DNA from: Pseudomonas sp. Irchel 3E13
GTDB taxonomy: Bacteria > Pseudomonadota > Gammaproteobacteria > Pseudomonadales > Pseudomonadaceae
DNA: 64,000 nt
Direction: 5' to 3'
Assembly: GCF_900187455.1 (NCBI RefSeq)
Contig: NZ_FYDX01000004.1
Span: 372,001 to 436,000, forward strand
The notes beneath the pieces were generated by a model. That model was not told the origin of the DNA and ran no database searches. It saw only the letters and a program-made list of their open reading frames with translations. A program made the position numbers and the translations under genes. Positions 1 to 7,525 of the stretch are shown piece by piece; position 1 is the first letter of the stretch, and each line of letters begins with the position of its first letter.

Positions 1-563
1 ATATCCGCAGCGAAGAAGAACGCCAACCCCGCCACTACCTGCCGCACCTGCTGCTGTGGGCGTTGTTGCCGGCGGTGTGTCTGTTCATCGGCGTGACCTG
101 GACCGGCTGGAGCCTGGCCGACGCCGACCGGGTACGGGTCAGCGTCGCCAGCGGCCTGCAACTGAGCGTGCTGCTTTACGTCACCACCCTGCTCGGCACC
201 ATGATCATGGGCGGGTTCATCCGCTGGATGTCGCGCACTTTCGACGCCCGGCCGACGCTGAACCAGTGCATCGGTTTCGTCGCCTACACCACCACGCCGT
301 ACTTCCTCGCCGGCATCGCCGGGCTTTATCCCAATCGCTGGCTGGCGGTGGCGGCGCTCGGCGCGGCCGGGGCCTACGCCACCTACTTGCTGTTCGTCGG
401 CCTGCCCAAGTTCATGCGCCTGACCCAGGACCGCGGCTTCCTCTACGCCGCCTCGGTCTGGGGCGTTGGCCTGCTGGTGCTGGTGACCATTCTGGTGAAC
501 ATGATCCTGTTCTGGTTCAACGTGCTGGAGCCCGAGTACCTGCGCCCGGCGACGTTGCCGTAG
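1..563 (+). CDS. Yip1-family inner membrane protein (5' end outside window)
   Basis: The reading frame is open from the first bases of the window (codons start at position 3) and stops with TAG at 561-563, so only the C-terminal ~186 residues are present. The visible part is almost wholly hydrophobic, with about five membrane segments in the arrangement of the bacterial Yip1/YIP1-domain membrane proteins; motifs such as FVAYTTTPYFLAGIAGLYP support this. The function of these small bacterial membrane proteins is not established. The stop codon lies at the edge of a REP palindrome, and the next gene (tonB) converges from the other strand. The family call rests on pattern recognition; the integral membrane nature is clear. 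Confidence 0.7.
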   Translation, partial: IRSEEERQPRHYLPHLLLWALLPAVCLFIGVTWTGWSLADADRVRVSVASGLQLSVLLYVTTLLGTMIMGGFIRWMSRTFDARPTLNQCIGFVAYTTTPYFLAGIAGLYPNRWLAVAALGAAGAYATYLLFVGLPKFMRLTQDRGFLYAASVWGVGLLVLVTILVNMILFWFNVLEPEYLRPATLP

Positions 564-583
564 GAGCGAGCTTGCTCGCGAAG
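561..583. repeat. REP palindrome
   Basis: The sequence TAGGAGCGAGCTTGCTCGCG is the classic Pseudomonas REP element with an inverted GCGAGC/GCTCGC core. It starts at the stop codon of the Yip1-like gene and lies between two convergent genes, the usual REP location. The same 22-bp sequence occurs at 23229-23250. Confidence 0.85.
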
Positions 584-603
584 CTCGCGCCTGCATCGCC
601 TGC

Positions 604-1437
604 CTACCTCACCCCTTGCTCGATGCTGTAGTGAAAGGTGTTTTTCACGCCGGGCACTTCCACGGCCCGGCCATCGACTACCCGGGGCTGGTACTTGAAC
701 GTCCTGGCTGCCTGCAACGAGGGTTGGGCGAACCACGGGTGGCAACCGTCCAGCACGCGCGGATCGCGGACCCGGCCCGAGGTGTCGACGGTGTAGCTGA
801 CCGTGCAATCGCCCTGCACGCCCTTGTCCAGCGCGCGCTGCGGATAGTCCGGGGCCTGCTTGCTGATGGGCAGGTACTGTGAACTGGCAGCCGCGGCGCG
901 GGCACGTTCATCCGCGGCACGCCGTTCAGTGGCCAGACGCTGCGTCTCCCGCGCCTCGGCCGCCTCGCGCGCCGCTTGCTCCTGTTGCACTCGCGCCTGT
1001 TCCTCATGCTGCCGGGTTTCGTCGCGACGGCGTTGCTGCTCGGCGACACGTTCCTGGCGGCGCACGTCGGCTTCGCGCTGCTGCTCACGCTTGAAGGCCA
1101 GTTCGGCCGCGCTGGGCGGCACCGGGGCTGGCGGCGTCAGCACTTGCGGCGGCGGTGGTGGCGGCTCGATCGCGGCGGCGGGCTCGGGCACGGCCACTGC
1201 GGGCACCACAGCTTCAACCGGCTCAACTGGCGCCGACGGCGGCAGGCTGACCAACTGGGTGGTGATCACCGGCACCACCGGCGTCGGCAAGCGCGGCGTG
1301 TAGTCATGCCCCAGCAAGACCACCGCCAGAGCCGCATGCAGGGCGACGGCAATGCCCGCCGCGCCGACATGGCCGCGCCAGCGCGGCAGGTTGAAGGACG
1401 GCGCGCTGACCGGCAGCGCAAGGCTCAGGCTGCTCAT
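604..1437 (-). CDS. tonB: TonB energy transducer of the phytase cluster
   Basis: This 277-residue protein has TonB architecture: a short cytoplasmic N-terminus, one membrane anchor (about residues 25-45), a Pro-rich stretch (PPPPPP, about 90-105), a long Gln/Arg/Glu coiled-coil-like linker (about 115-190), and a C-terminal TonB domain (QAPDYPQRALDKGVQGDCTV onward) with two cysteines. It would span the periplasm and pass ExbB/ExbD-derived energy to an outer-membrane receptor. I chose the ATG at 1437 because GAGGAG lies 8 nt upstream; a TTG two codons earlier overlaps the exbD stop but sits too close to that site. The exbD TGA (1440-1442) is immediately upstream, so the genes are co-translated. 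As the last gene of the receptor-phytase-exbB-exbD-tonB set, it is probably dedicated to the receptor at 4655-7141. Confidence 0.93.
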   Translation of the reverse strand: MSSLSLALPVSAPSFNLPRWRGHVGAAGIAVALHAALAVVLLGHDYTPRLPTPVVPVITTQLVSLPPSAPVEPVEAVVPAVAVPEPAAAIEPPPPPPQVLTPPAPVPPSAAELAFKREQQREADVRRQERVAEQQRRRDETRQHEEQARVQQEQAAREAAEARETQRLATERRAADERARAAAASSQYLPISKQAPDYPQRALDKGVQGDCTVSYTVDTSGRVRDPRVLDGCHPWFAQPSLQAARTFKYQPRVVDGRAVEVPGVKNTFHYSIEQGVR

Positions 1438-1439
1438 GC

Positions 1440-1883
1440 TCAAGGCTCCTCGGTGATCAGCCCGAGGCTGGTCACACCCCCGCGCTGCAATTCGGCAATG
1501 CCCGCCACCACCCGGCCATAGTCGGCGCCATGGTCGGCGCGCACATAGACCTGGGTATCGCCACGCCGGGCGATGATCTGGCCGACCTTGTCGCGCATTT
1601 CCTCAAGGCTCACGGCGCTGTCGCTCTGGCCCTCGATCTTCAGGTCGGGGCCAATGTTCCAGTAGAAGCTGCCGTCGTTTTTCACCGAGAGGGTCAGCAC
1701 TTGCCGCTCGCTGTCGGCCGGCAGCGCCTGGGCGGCGACCTTGGGCAAGTCGAGCTTGACGCCCTGCACCAGCATCGGCGCGGTGACCATGAAAATCACC
1801 AGCAAAACCAGCATCACGTCGATATAGGGCACTACGTTCATTTCCGCCTTGGCGGCGTGTTTGCGCTGGGGTTTGACCAACAT
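1440..1883 (-). CDS. exbD: ExbD/TolR-family proton-channel subunit
   Basis: This 147-residue protein has one N-terminal membrane helix (MNVVPYIDVMLVLLVIFMVT) carrying the conserved Asp that takes part in proton translocation in ExbD/TolR, followed by a periplasmic domain. The ATG at 1883 is preceded by GAAAGGAG at suitable distance; the longer frame reaching back into exbB lacks a better start. It lies 13 nt after exbB and abuts tonB, so the three form a compact TonB-ExbBD unit. The SQVxLSL-type TolR signatures were not clear enough to distinguish ExbD from TolR by sequence alone; the tonB neighbour favours ExbD. Confidence 0.93.
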   Translation of the reverse strand: MLVKPQRKHAAKAEMNVVPYIDVMLVLLVIFMVTAPMLVQGVKLDLPKVAAQALPADSERQVLTLSVKNDGSFYWNIGPDLKIEGQSDSAVSLEEMRDKVGQIIARRGDTQVYVRADHGADYGRVVAGIAELQRGGVTSLGLITEEP

Positions 1884-1896
1884 GGGGACGCTCCTT

Positions 1897-2613
1897 TCAG
1901 GCCACCGCGGCGATGTTCGCGGTGCAGTGCAGGCGTTTGTGCAAGCGCGCCTGCAATTCGTTGGCAAAGCTGTACTGGCGCGCGCTGAGGGTCTGGCCGC
2001 GGGCGCTGAAGCGGTTGTAGGCCATCACCGCTGGAATCGCCGCGAACAAGCCGATAGCGGTGGCGATCAGCGCTTCGGCAATGCCCGGCGCCACGGTGTT
2101 GAGGGTCGCCTGCTGCACTTGGGACAGGCCGAGGAAGGCATTCATGATTCCCCACACCGTGCCGAACAGGCCGATATACGGGCTGACCGAACCGACCGTG
2201 GCGAGAAACGCCAGGCCCTGGTCGAGGCGCTCGTCCTGTTCGGCGAGCGACACGTACAGGCTGCGTTCGACGCCTTCGAGCACGCTGTCGCTGGCGATCT
2301 GCGGCTGACGCTGCAACTGCGAGAACGCCTGGTAGCCATCGAGGAAGATCCGCTGCAGCGGCGTTTCTTCTTCGCCATCGCGGCCCTTGGCCTGGCTTTC
2401 GCGGTACAGCAGGGCCAGGTCGCCACTGGCGCGGAAACGCTGGAGAAACGCGTCGGACTGCCGCTCGCTGCGACGCAGGCTGACCCCGCGCTGGACGATC
2501 AGGTACCAGCTCAGCAACGAGGCCAGCACCAGGCACAGCATCACGGCCTGCACCACCAGGCTGGCGTCGCTGACCAGGCCCCAGATGCTCATGTGTTCGG
2601 TTGCAGCTTGCAT
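1897..2613 (-). CDS. exbB: ExbB/TolQ-family proton-channel subunit
   Basis: A 238-residue inner-membrane protein of the MotA/TolQ/ExbB family. It has an N-terminal helix (about 18-40), a cytoplasmic loop, and two further helices; the characteristic block SVSPYIGLFGTVWGIMNAF (about 142-160) and the APGIAEALIATAIGLFAAIPAV block are both intact. With ExbD it forms the proton-driven stator that energises TonB. AAGGAG lies just upstream of the ATG. It is 78 nt downstream of the phytase gene on the same strand, so it is probably in the same transcription unit. The TolQ alternative is disfavoured because no tolA, tolB or pal is present. Confidence 0.92.
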   Translation of the reverse strand: MQAATEHMSIWGLVSDASLVVQAVMLCLVLASLLSWYLIVQRGVSLRRSERQSDAFLQRFRASGDLALLYRESQAKGRDGEEETPLQRIFLDGYQAFSQLQRQPQIASDSVLEGVERSLYVSLAEQDERLDQGLAFLATVGSVSPYIGLFGTVWGIMNAFLGLSQVQQATLNTVAPGIAEALIATAIGLFAAIPAVMAYNRFSARGQTLSARQYSFANELQARLHKRLHCTANIAAVA

Positions 2614-2691
2614 GTCTTGCTCCTTGGCCCCGCGTCGGCGGGGCGATCACTCGATTTGATGTCCGGCGTGTTGCCGGCTGATGACAGTCGC

Positions 2692-4593
2692 TCAGTCGAG
2701 CTTCAGGGCCTCGGCGACCTGGCTCCAGCCGATGTACTTGAAGTTCTGCCGGCCTTCGGGCATACGCTTGCGCCCGTCCTGCACCACCAGCAGGCCCTGG
2801 CTCCAGGGGCCGCCGAGGTTGACCGAGGTCAGGTCGAGGCCGTCAGTCTGCGAGGCGCCGTCGATGCCGAGCCCGGCATTGAGGCCGATGCTGAACGCCC
2901 CGCGCAGGCGGTACGGCGGGCTGGCTTCGACCACCACGTAGCGGTCGTTGCCCTGGCTGGAAATCACCAGGTAGTCGCGCTGCTTGCCCTGATAGAAGCC
3001 CAGCCCTTCGATATCGGCCTTGATCGGGCCACCGACGCCGATCACTTTCTCCAGCGTGGCGGGCGCGTCGGCGCGGGCGTCCAGGGCCCAGACTGCCTTG
3101 TCTTCCTCGCCGATAAACAGGCGCTGGCCACGGTCGTCGGCAACGCAGCCTTCCGGTTGCGAGGCGGTGGCGAAGCGGCGCACCAGTTCGCCGCGCAACT
3201 CGCCCCCCAGGGCACTCAGGCGGTACTGGAGGAAGCTGCCGTCCTTGTCGTTGGCGATGGCGTACAGGGCGCCGCCGCTGTCCTTGAACATGCACAGGCC
3301 GTAGATGTCCTTGAGCGGCGTGGCGACCTCGCCGAGCACGCTGACCTCGCCGGTCTTCGGCTCGATGGCGAAGACGTGCAGGCTGTTGTTGTCACGGTTG
3401 CTGGCCACCGCCAAGTCCACCTCGCGTTCGCCAAGGTGGAAACCGTTGCGCACATCGACGTTGTTGACCCGGCCGATACGCAGGTCCTGCAGTTGCCGGC
3501 CTTGCAGGTCATAGACCAGCAACCCGCCCTTCTTGTCGGTGCCCAGCACCCGGCTGAGTGCCGGGTCGGCGGCGTTGACCCAGATCGCCGGGTCGTCGGC
3601 GGCGTCGCCAAAGCTCGGCACCGGTTCGGTCTGTACTTGCGCCGGCAATACCGGGATGGCCGCTGCCGGCGTGACGGCGGGCAAGGTCCAGTCGAGGCGC
3701 GCGCGGCGTTGGCCTTCGTCATCGACGATCAACAGTTCCAGGCCCTTGGCATCAGGGCGCACGCTCAGTTGCTCGGGCGTTTTCAGTTCCGCCAGCGGCA
3801 GCACCGCCTCGGTCTGCCAGGTGATGCCGGTCTGGCGGTACAGGTGCAGGGTCGCGCTCACCGGGTCCAGCGCCAACAGGCCGCCCGGCACCAGGGCCAT
3901 GCCGGCGCTGCGCTTGCCGATCCCGCCGAAAGGCGCGCGCAGGTCCACCGGGCGGCGCTGCAACGGCGCTTCGGCGGCGGCGCCATAGCGCCACAGGCCG
4001 AGGTTTTCTTCGTTGACGTAGAGGCTGTCGCTGGTGTCGTCGCTCTGGCAGTACTCGCTCAGGGGCGGCAGGCTCAGACCCCGCACGCGCTGCGCGGCGG
4101 CCAATGGCTGGTCAGCGCTTGCCACCAGCCACTGCTCGCCGACGCCCTCGGCACCGAGCAGGAAGACGAAGCTGTTGCGCGCGCTGTCGCGGTACAGGCA
4201 CAGGCCCTCGATGGCGAAATCGCGCTTGGGCAGGTACAGCGGCGTGCTCCAGCCCGTGTCGCGCTGAAGCCGGACCAGCAACGCCTGCTGGCGTTTAGTG
4301 TCGAGGCTGGCGACCAGCAGGCCAGTGTTGTCGAGGCGCTGGTCCAGCCCTTTGAAGCGGCCTTCCAGTTGGCTCAGCACCTGGCCGTCGGCTTTCAGCA
4401 GTTGCAGGCCGTGCTTGCCGGCCACAAGGCGGTCGGCACCGGGCCAGAACACATCGTTGGCCAGCAGCCGGGCATTTTCCGGGCTGCCGGGCAGGCGCTC
4501 GCCGAGGCTCAGCGCCGGTTGCGCCGAGGCCTGGGCCACGGCCATCGTCAGCAACAGGCCGCTCAACAGGGTGTAGGGTCGTGCGTTGAACAT
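2692..4593 (-). CDS. Exported beta-propeller phytase, two-part form
   Basis: A 633-residue protein with a signal peptide (about 1-24, cleaved near ASAQP). The C-terminal half (about 320-633) is a beta-propeller phytase domain, with DDPAIW at 333-338, the calcium/phosphate-site blocks VNNVDVRNGF, ASNRDNNSL, QPEGCVADD, FIGEED and KADIEGL, and the final DGASQTDGLD. Known enzymes of this family hydrolyse phosphate from phytate with calcium. The N-terminal half (about 30-310) looks like an additional diverged propeller-like domain, as in known dual-domain bacterial phytases, and lacks the full metal-site set. The gene lies between the TonB-dependent receptor and exbB on the same strand. A hairpin precedes it and its Shine-Dalgarno sequence is weak, so translation may be lower than that of the receptor. 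Confidence 0.93.
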   Translation of the reverse strand: MFNARPYTLLSGLLLTMAVAQASAQPALSLGERLPGSPENARLLANDVFWPGADRLVAGKHGLQLLKADGQVLSQLEGRFKGLDQRLDNTGLLVASLDTKRQQALLVRLQRDTGWSTPLYLPKRDFAIEGLCLYRDSARNSFVFLLGAEGVGEQWLVASADQPLAAAQRVRGLSLPPLSEYCQSDDTSDSLYVNEENLGLWRYGAAAEAPLQRRPVDLRAPFGGIGKRSAGMALVPGGLLALDPVSATLHLYRQTGITWQTEAVLPLAELKTPEQLSVRPDAKGLELLIVDDEGQRRARLDWTLPAVTPAAAIPVLPAQVQTEPVPSFGDAADDPAIWVNAADPALSRVLGTDKKGGLLVYDLQGRQLQDLRIGRVNNVDVRNGFHLGEREVDLAVASNRDNNSLHVFAIEPKTGEVSVLGEVATPLKDIYGLCMFKDSGGALYAIANDKDGSFLQYRLSALGGELRGELVRRFATASQPEGCVADDRGQRLFIGEEDKAVWALDARADAPATLEKVIGVGGPIKADIEGLGFYQGKQRDYLVISSQGNDRYVVVEASPPYRLRGAFSIGLNAGLGIDGASQTDGLDLTSVNLGGPWSQGLLVVQDGRKRMPEGRQNFKYIGWSQVAEALKLD

Positions 4594-4611
4594 GTGCGGT
4601 TCTCATGGGCA

Positions 4612-4647
4612 GCCCGCACCACTGCCCATCAGGGCAGCGGCGCGGGC
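4612..4647 (-). terminator. Intercistronic hairpin between receptor and phytase
   Basis: A two-step palindrome fills the receptor-phytase gap. The outer arms GCCCGC (4612-4617) and GCGGGC (4642-4647) enclose a symmetrical 4x4 internal loop and the inner arms CTGCCC (4622-4627) and GGGCAG (4632-4637) with loop ATCA. No T-tract follows on the minus strand, so it could be a partial terminator or an mRNA-stabilising structure within the operon. Confidence 0.55.
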
Positions 4648-4654
4648 GAAGCGG

Positions 4655-7141
4655 TCAGAAGTGGGTCAGGGTCAGGCCGAGCTTGTAGGTCGGGCCGTAC
4701 TCTTCGTACTGGGAATTGAACGAGCGGCGTCCGGTGTAGGTGTAATAGGACTCGTCGGTGATGTTCTGCGCTTCGAAGGTCAGTTGCAGGTCCGGGGTGA
4801 GGAAGTAGCCGGCCTTGAAGTCGACGAACAACTGGTCGTCGGCGTACAGGTCATGGGCCTTGTCATCCACCGCGGCCACTTCGGCCAGGAAGCTGGATTT
4901 GTAGTTGGCCGCGAGGCGCAAACTGAGCTTGTCGTCTTCCCAGCCGAGGGTCAGGTTGCCGACGGTGTCGGACTGGTTCGGCAGGTCGATGCGCCGGCTC
5001 AGGCCTTGGCCGTCGATCTCGGCGCGGGATTTACTCAGGGTCAGGTTGCCGCCCAGCAGCAGGCCGTTCCACGGCGCCGGCAGCCAGTCGAACTTCTGCG
5101 AGTAGGCCAGCTCAAGACCGTAGAGTTTCGCGCTCTGGCCGTTGGCGTAGGTCTTGGCTTCGTCGAAGTCGACCCACTCGCCGCTGCCGGCCAGGTCGGT
5201 GTTGTAGACGAAGTTGTCGATGTCCTTGTAGAACACGTAGGCCGAGAGCACGCCGGCGCGGCCCAGGTAATGCTCGATGCCGAGGTCGAGGTTCATCGAC
5301 TCCAGCGGCTTGAGGTCCGGGTTGCCGAAGCTCGCCTCGCCTTCGCTGTCATCGATCATGAAGCCCGGCGCCAACTGGCCGAAGGTCGGGCGCACCACGC
5401 TGTGGGTCCAGGCCGCGCGCAACTGGGTCTGCGGGGTGAACTGGTAGCGGGCGTGCAGCCCCGGCAGCCAGTGGTCATAGCGCTTGCGACTTTGCGTCGG
5501 GCTGTATTCGCCGTCGCGCAGGCCGGTGCCCTTGGCCTCGAACTCGGTGCCTTCGTAGCGAACCCCGGCGATGAAGCGCCAGGCGTCCACATCGAGGGTG
5601 TTCATCAGGTAGGCGGCGTTGATGTCTTCGCTCATCTGGAAATCGTTGATGCGCGACTCTTCTTCGTCGTAGAAGGCGTTGCGGTCGAGGCCGCCGATCA
5701 GGTCCTTGATCGCGCCCGCGCTGATGCCGTTGCCGAAGTTGCCAAAGGCGTAATCGACCTTGCCGCTCTGGAAGCCGTCGAGGGTGATGTCGTCGAAGTC
5801 GTCGTAGACCCAGACGTCGGTGTCGCTGCGCTTGTCGCGGCGGCTGGCCTTGGCGCCGAACTTGACCTGGGCGCTGTTGCCGCTCAGTTCATAGTCGCGG
5901 GCCAGGTCGAAGCGGATGTTCTTTTCCTCGTCGCTGGAGTTGGCTTTCTCCCACTCCACCTTGTCGAGGCTGAACGCCTGCGGGTCGTAGAAGGCCGAGC
6001 CGGTGCTGAGGCGCGGCTTGCGCGTGCCGTCGAATCCGACGTCGGCGAAGTCGCCTTCGAACTTGGCGTTGGCGATGCCGCCCGGGTCGTTCTCGCTGGA
6101 CTTGCTGTAGCCGACCTGGCCGCTGAGGGTCCAGGCGTCGATCAGGCGTTCGCCGCCGAAAACGTAGGACTGGATTTCCTGGGTGTCTTCGCGGGACTTC
6201 AGCGCCCGCCAGCCTTCGCCGTCGCCGCGCTCGCCGGACAGTTGCGGGTCTTCGAACTCGATGCCGGCGGCGTTGCGCGTCTCGGTGTCCTTGAAGCGGC
6301 TGTAGAGGGTGCGCAGGTAATAGCTGGAGAAATCGTCCGGCCGGTAATCGAAGTTGAGCCCGGCACCGGTGCGCTCGCGGCGGATGCGATAGTCGCGCTG
6401 CTCGGCTTCTTCCAGGCGCGGCTGGCCGTCGTCGAAGTCCCAGGCGCCGCTGGTTTCAACGTTGTCCGAGCCGAAATCGCGTTGCTGCCAACTGAAGGCC
6501 GCGGCCACGCCGAAGTTGTCGATGCCGTCGCCGAGGCTGAACTTGTTGCTGAAGGCGCCGGAGAATTTCGGGCTGTCCTGGCGGGTGTTCTTGTCGTGGC
6601 TGGCTTCGCCGCTGAAGGTGTAGAACAGCCCCGGATGGTCGTAGGCCGAGAGGCTTTCCACCTCGATGGTGCCGCCGAGCGAGTTGGCGTCCATGTCCGG
6701 GGTCAGGGTCTTGACCACCGACAGCGACTGCACCAGCTCGGTGGGCAGCACGTCCAGCGCCACGGCGCGGCGATCGCCTTCCGGGGCCGGCAACAGGGTG
6801 CCGTTGATGGTCACGCTGTTGAGGTCCGGGCCGATGCCACGCACGCTGACGAAGCGGCCTTCGCCCTGGTCGCGCTCCACCGACAGGCCGGGAATGCGCT
6901 GCAAGGCTTCGGCGGCGTTGTCGTCGGGCAACTGGCCGACGGCGTCGGCGTGGACCACGCTACGCACGGTGTCGGAGGCTTTCTGCTCCTTGAGCGCCTG
7001 GTCCATGCTGGCGGCCTGACCGACCACATTGACGTGCTCGACCTTGTCTTCGGCGAAGGCCGGCAGGCTGGCGCCAATGGCCAGGCTCAACAGGCTGATC
7101 TTGAATCGCCGACGGTTGTCTGCGGGCTTGACGGTAACCAC
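4655..7141 (-). CDS. TonB-dependent outer-membrane receptor of the phytase cluster
   Basis: An 828-residue receptor: signal peptide (ending ASLPAFA), a TonB-box-like stretch EHVNVVGQA, a plug domain (DTVRSVVHADAVGQLPDDNA, then RIPGLSVERDQGEGRFVSVR) and a 22-strand-type barrel ending in Phe (LTLTHF). The plug sequence resembles the large Xanthomonas/Caulobacter-type TonB receptor family rather than siderophore receptors, and there is no N-terminal signalling (STN) domain. I chose the GTG at 7141 because AGGGGGAG lies 7 nt upstream, giving a good signal peptide; an in-frame ATG at 7165 would add eight residues and lacks such a site. A PHO-box-like repeat lies about 70 nt upstream. From its neighbours (phytase, ExbBD-TonB) I infer that it imports phytate, an inositol phosphate or another organophosphate. 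Confidence 0.9.
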   Translation of the reverse strand: MVTVKPADNRRRFKISLLSLAIGASLPAFAEDKVEHVNVVGQAASMDQALKEQKASDTVRSVVHADAVGQLPDDNAAEALQRIPGLSVERDQGEGRFVSVRGIGPDLNSVTINGTLLPAPEGDRRAVALDVLPTELVQSLSVVKTLTPDMDANSLGGTIEVESLSAYDHPGLFYTFSGEASHDKNTRQDSPKFSGAFSNKFSLGDGIDNFGVAAAFSWQQRDFGSDNVETSGAWDFDDGQPRLEEAEQRDYRIRRERTGAGLNFDYRPDDFSSYYLRTLYSRFKDTETRNAAGIEFEDPQLSGERGDGEGWRALKSREDTQEIQSYVFGGERLIDAWTLSGQVGYSKSSENDPGGIANAKFEGDFADVGFDGTRKPRLSTGSAFYDPQAFSLDKVEWEKANSSDEEKNIRFDLARDYELSGNSAQVKFGAKASRRDKRSDTDVWVYDDFDDITLDGFQSGKVDYAFGNFGNGISAGAIKDLIGGLDRNAFYDEEESRINDFQMSEDINAAYLMNTLDVDAWRFIAGVRYEGTEFEAKGTGLRDGEYSPTQSRKRYDHWLPGLHARYQFTPQTQLRAAWTHSVVRPTFGQLAPGFMIDDSEGEASFGNPDLKPLESMNLDLGIEHYLGRAGVLSAYVFYKDIDNFVYNTDLAGSGEWVDFDEAKTYANGQSAKLYGLELAYSQKFDWLPAPWNGLLLGGNLTLSKSRAEIDGQGLSRRIDLPNQSDTVGNLTLGWEDDKLSLRLAANYKSSFLAEVAAVDDKAHDLYADDQLFVDFKAGYFLTPDLQLTFEAQNITDESYYTYTGRRSFNSQYEEYGPTYKLGLTLTHF

Positions 7142-7210
7142 GATAACGCTCCCCCTGAAGTCCATCCGCCACGTCGGGGCGGAAACTGCAGGGCACGCTA
7201 GGGGTGGTGT

Positions 7211-7228
7211 GTGGCAGATCTGTGACAG
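7211..7228 (-). promoter_or_regulatory. PHO box upstream of receptor-phytase operon
   Basis: On the minus strand the sequence reads CTGTCAC-AGAT-CTGCCAC: two 7-bp direct repeats separated by 4 bp, matching the PhoB-binding PHO-box layout (CTGTCAT repeats at 11-bp period). It lies about 70 nt before the GTG start of the receptor. This predicts induction by phosphate starvation through PhoB-PhoR. Confidence 0.7.
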
Positions 7229-7360
7229 GGATTTTCGTGGCGGTCGGATCGGGGCTTTTTTACCGGATTTTGCCGGTGTTCTGGGCTGAAATGACCTCCT
7301 TGGGGAACAGCGCTTCATCGATGGCACGCCAGCTCCCTCACGGTACGGGCATGCTCAGAA

Positions 7361-7392
7361 CCCTGTGGGCGCTGGCTCGCCAGCGATGAGGC
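7361..7392. repeat. REP-like palindrome (variant)
   Basis: CGCTGGC-TC-GCCAGCG (7370-7385) followed by ATGAGGCCC is a variant of the Pseudomonas REP hairpin. It sits between the two divergent PHO-box promoters, an unusual place for a REP, which usually lies after genes. Confidence 0.6.
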
Positions 7393-7459
7393 CCGAACAG
7401 ATCCCGCAAAAAACCAACATATTTTTCACATCTGCCACCACCCAAATAGACCCCCTCCC

Positions 7460-7477
7460 CTGTAACCCAACCGTCAT
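7460..7477 (+). promoter_or_regulatory. PHO box upstream of phosphatase
   Basis: CTGTAAC-CCAA-CCGTCAT is two near-consensus PHO half-sites with 4-bp spacing, facing the phosphatase gene and about 50 nt before its ATG. Together with the site at 7211-7228 it suggests that both divergent units answer to PhoB. Confidence 0.65.
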
Positions 7478-7525
7478 TCGCCTTTGTTTCCTTGGCCGCC
7501 AATACCCATCGATCAAGGATCTTTC

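Noticed and set aside
1440..2613. ExbB/ExbD genes as TolQ/TolR of a Tol-Pal system
   Set aside because: A TonB gene follows directly and tolA, tolB and pal are absent.
1849..4719. Very long plus-strand open frame (956 codons) over exbB and the phytase gene
   Set aside because: It is antisense to well-recognised genes, has no domain, and is a product of high-GC codon bias.
4586..7201. Long plus-strand open frame (871 codons) antisense to the TonB receptor
   Set aside because: Low-complexity Val/Ala/Gly composition and no domain; a shadow of the receptor frame.
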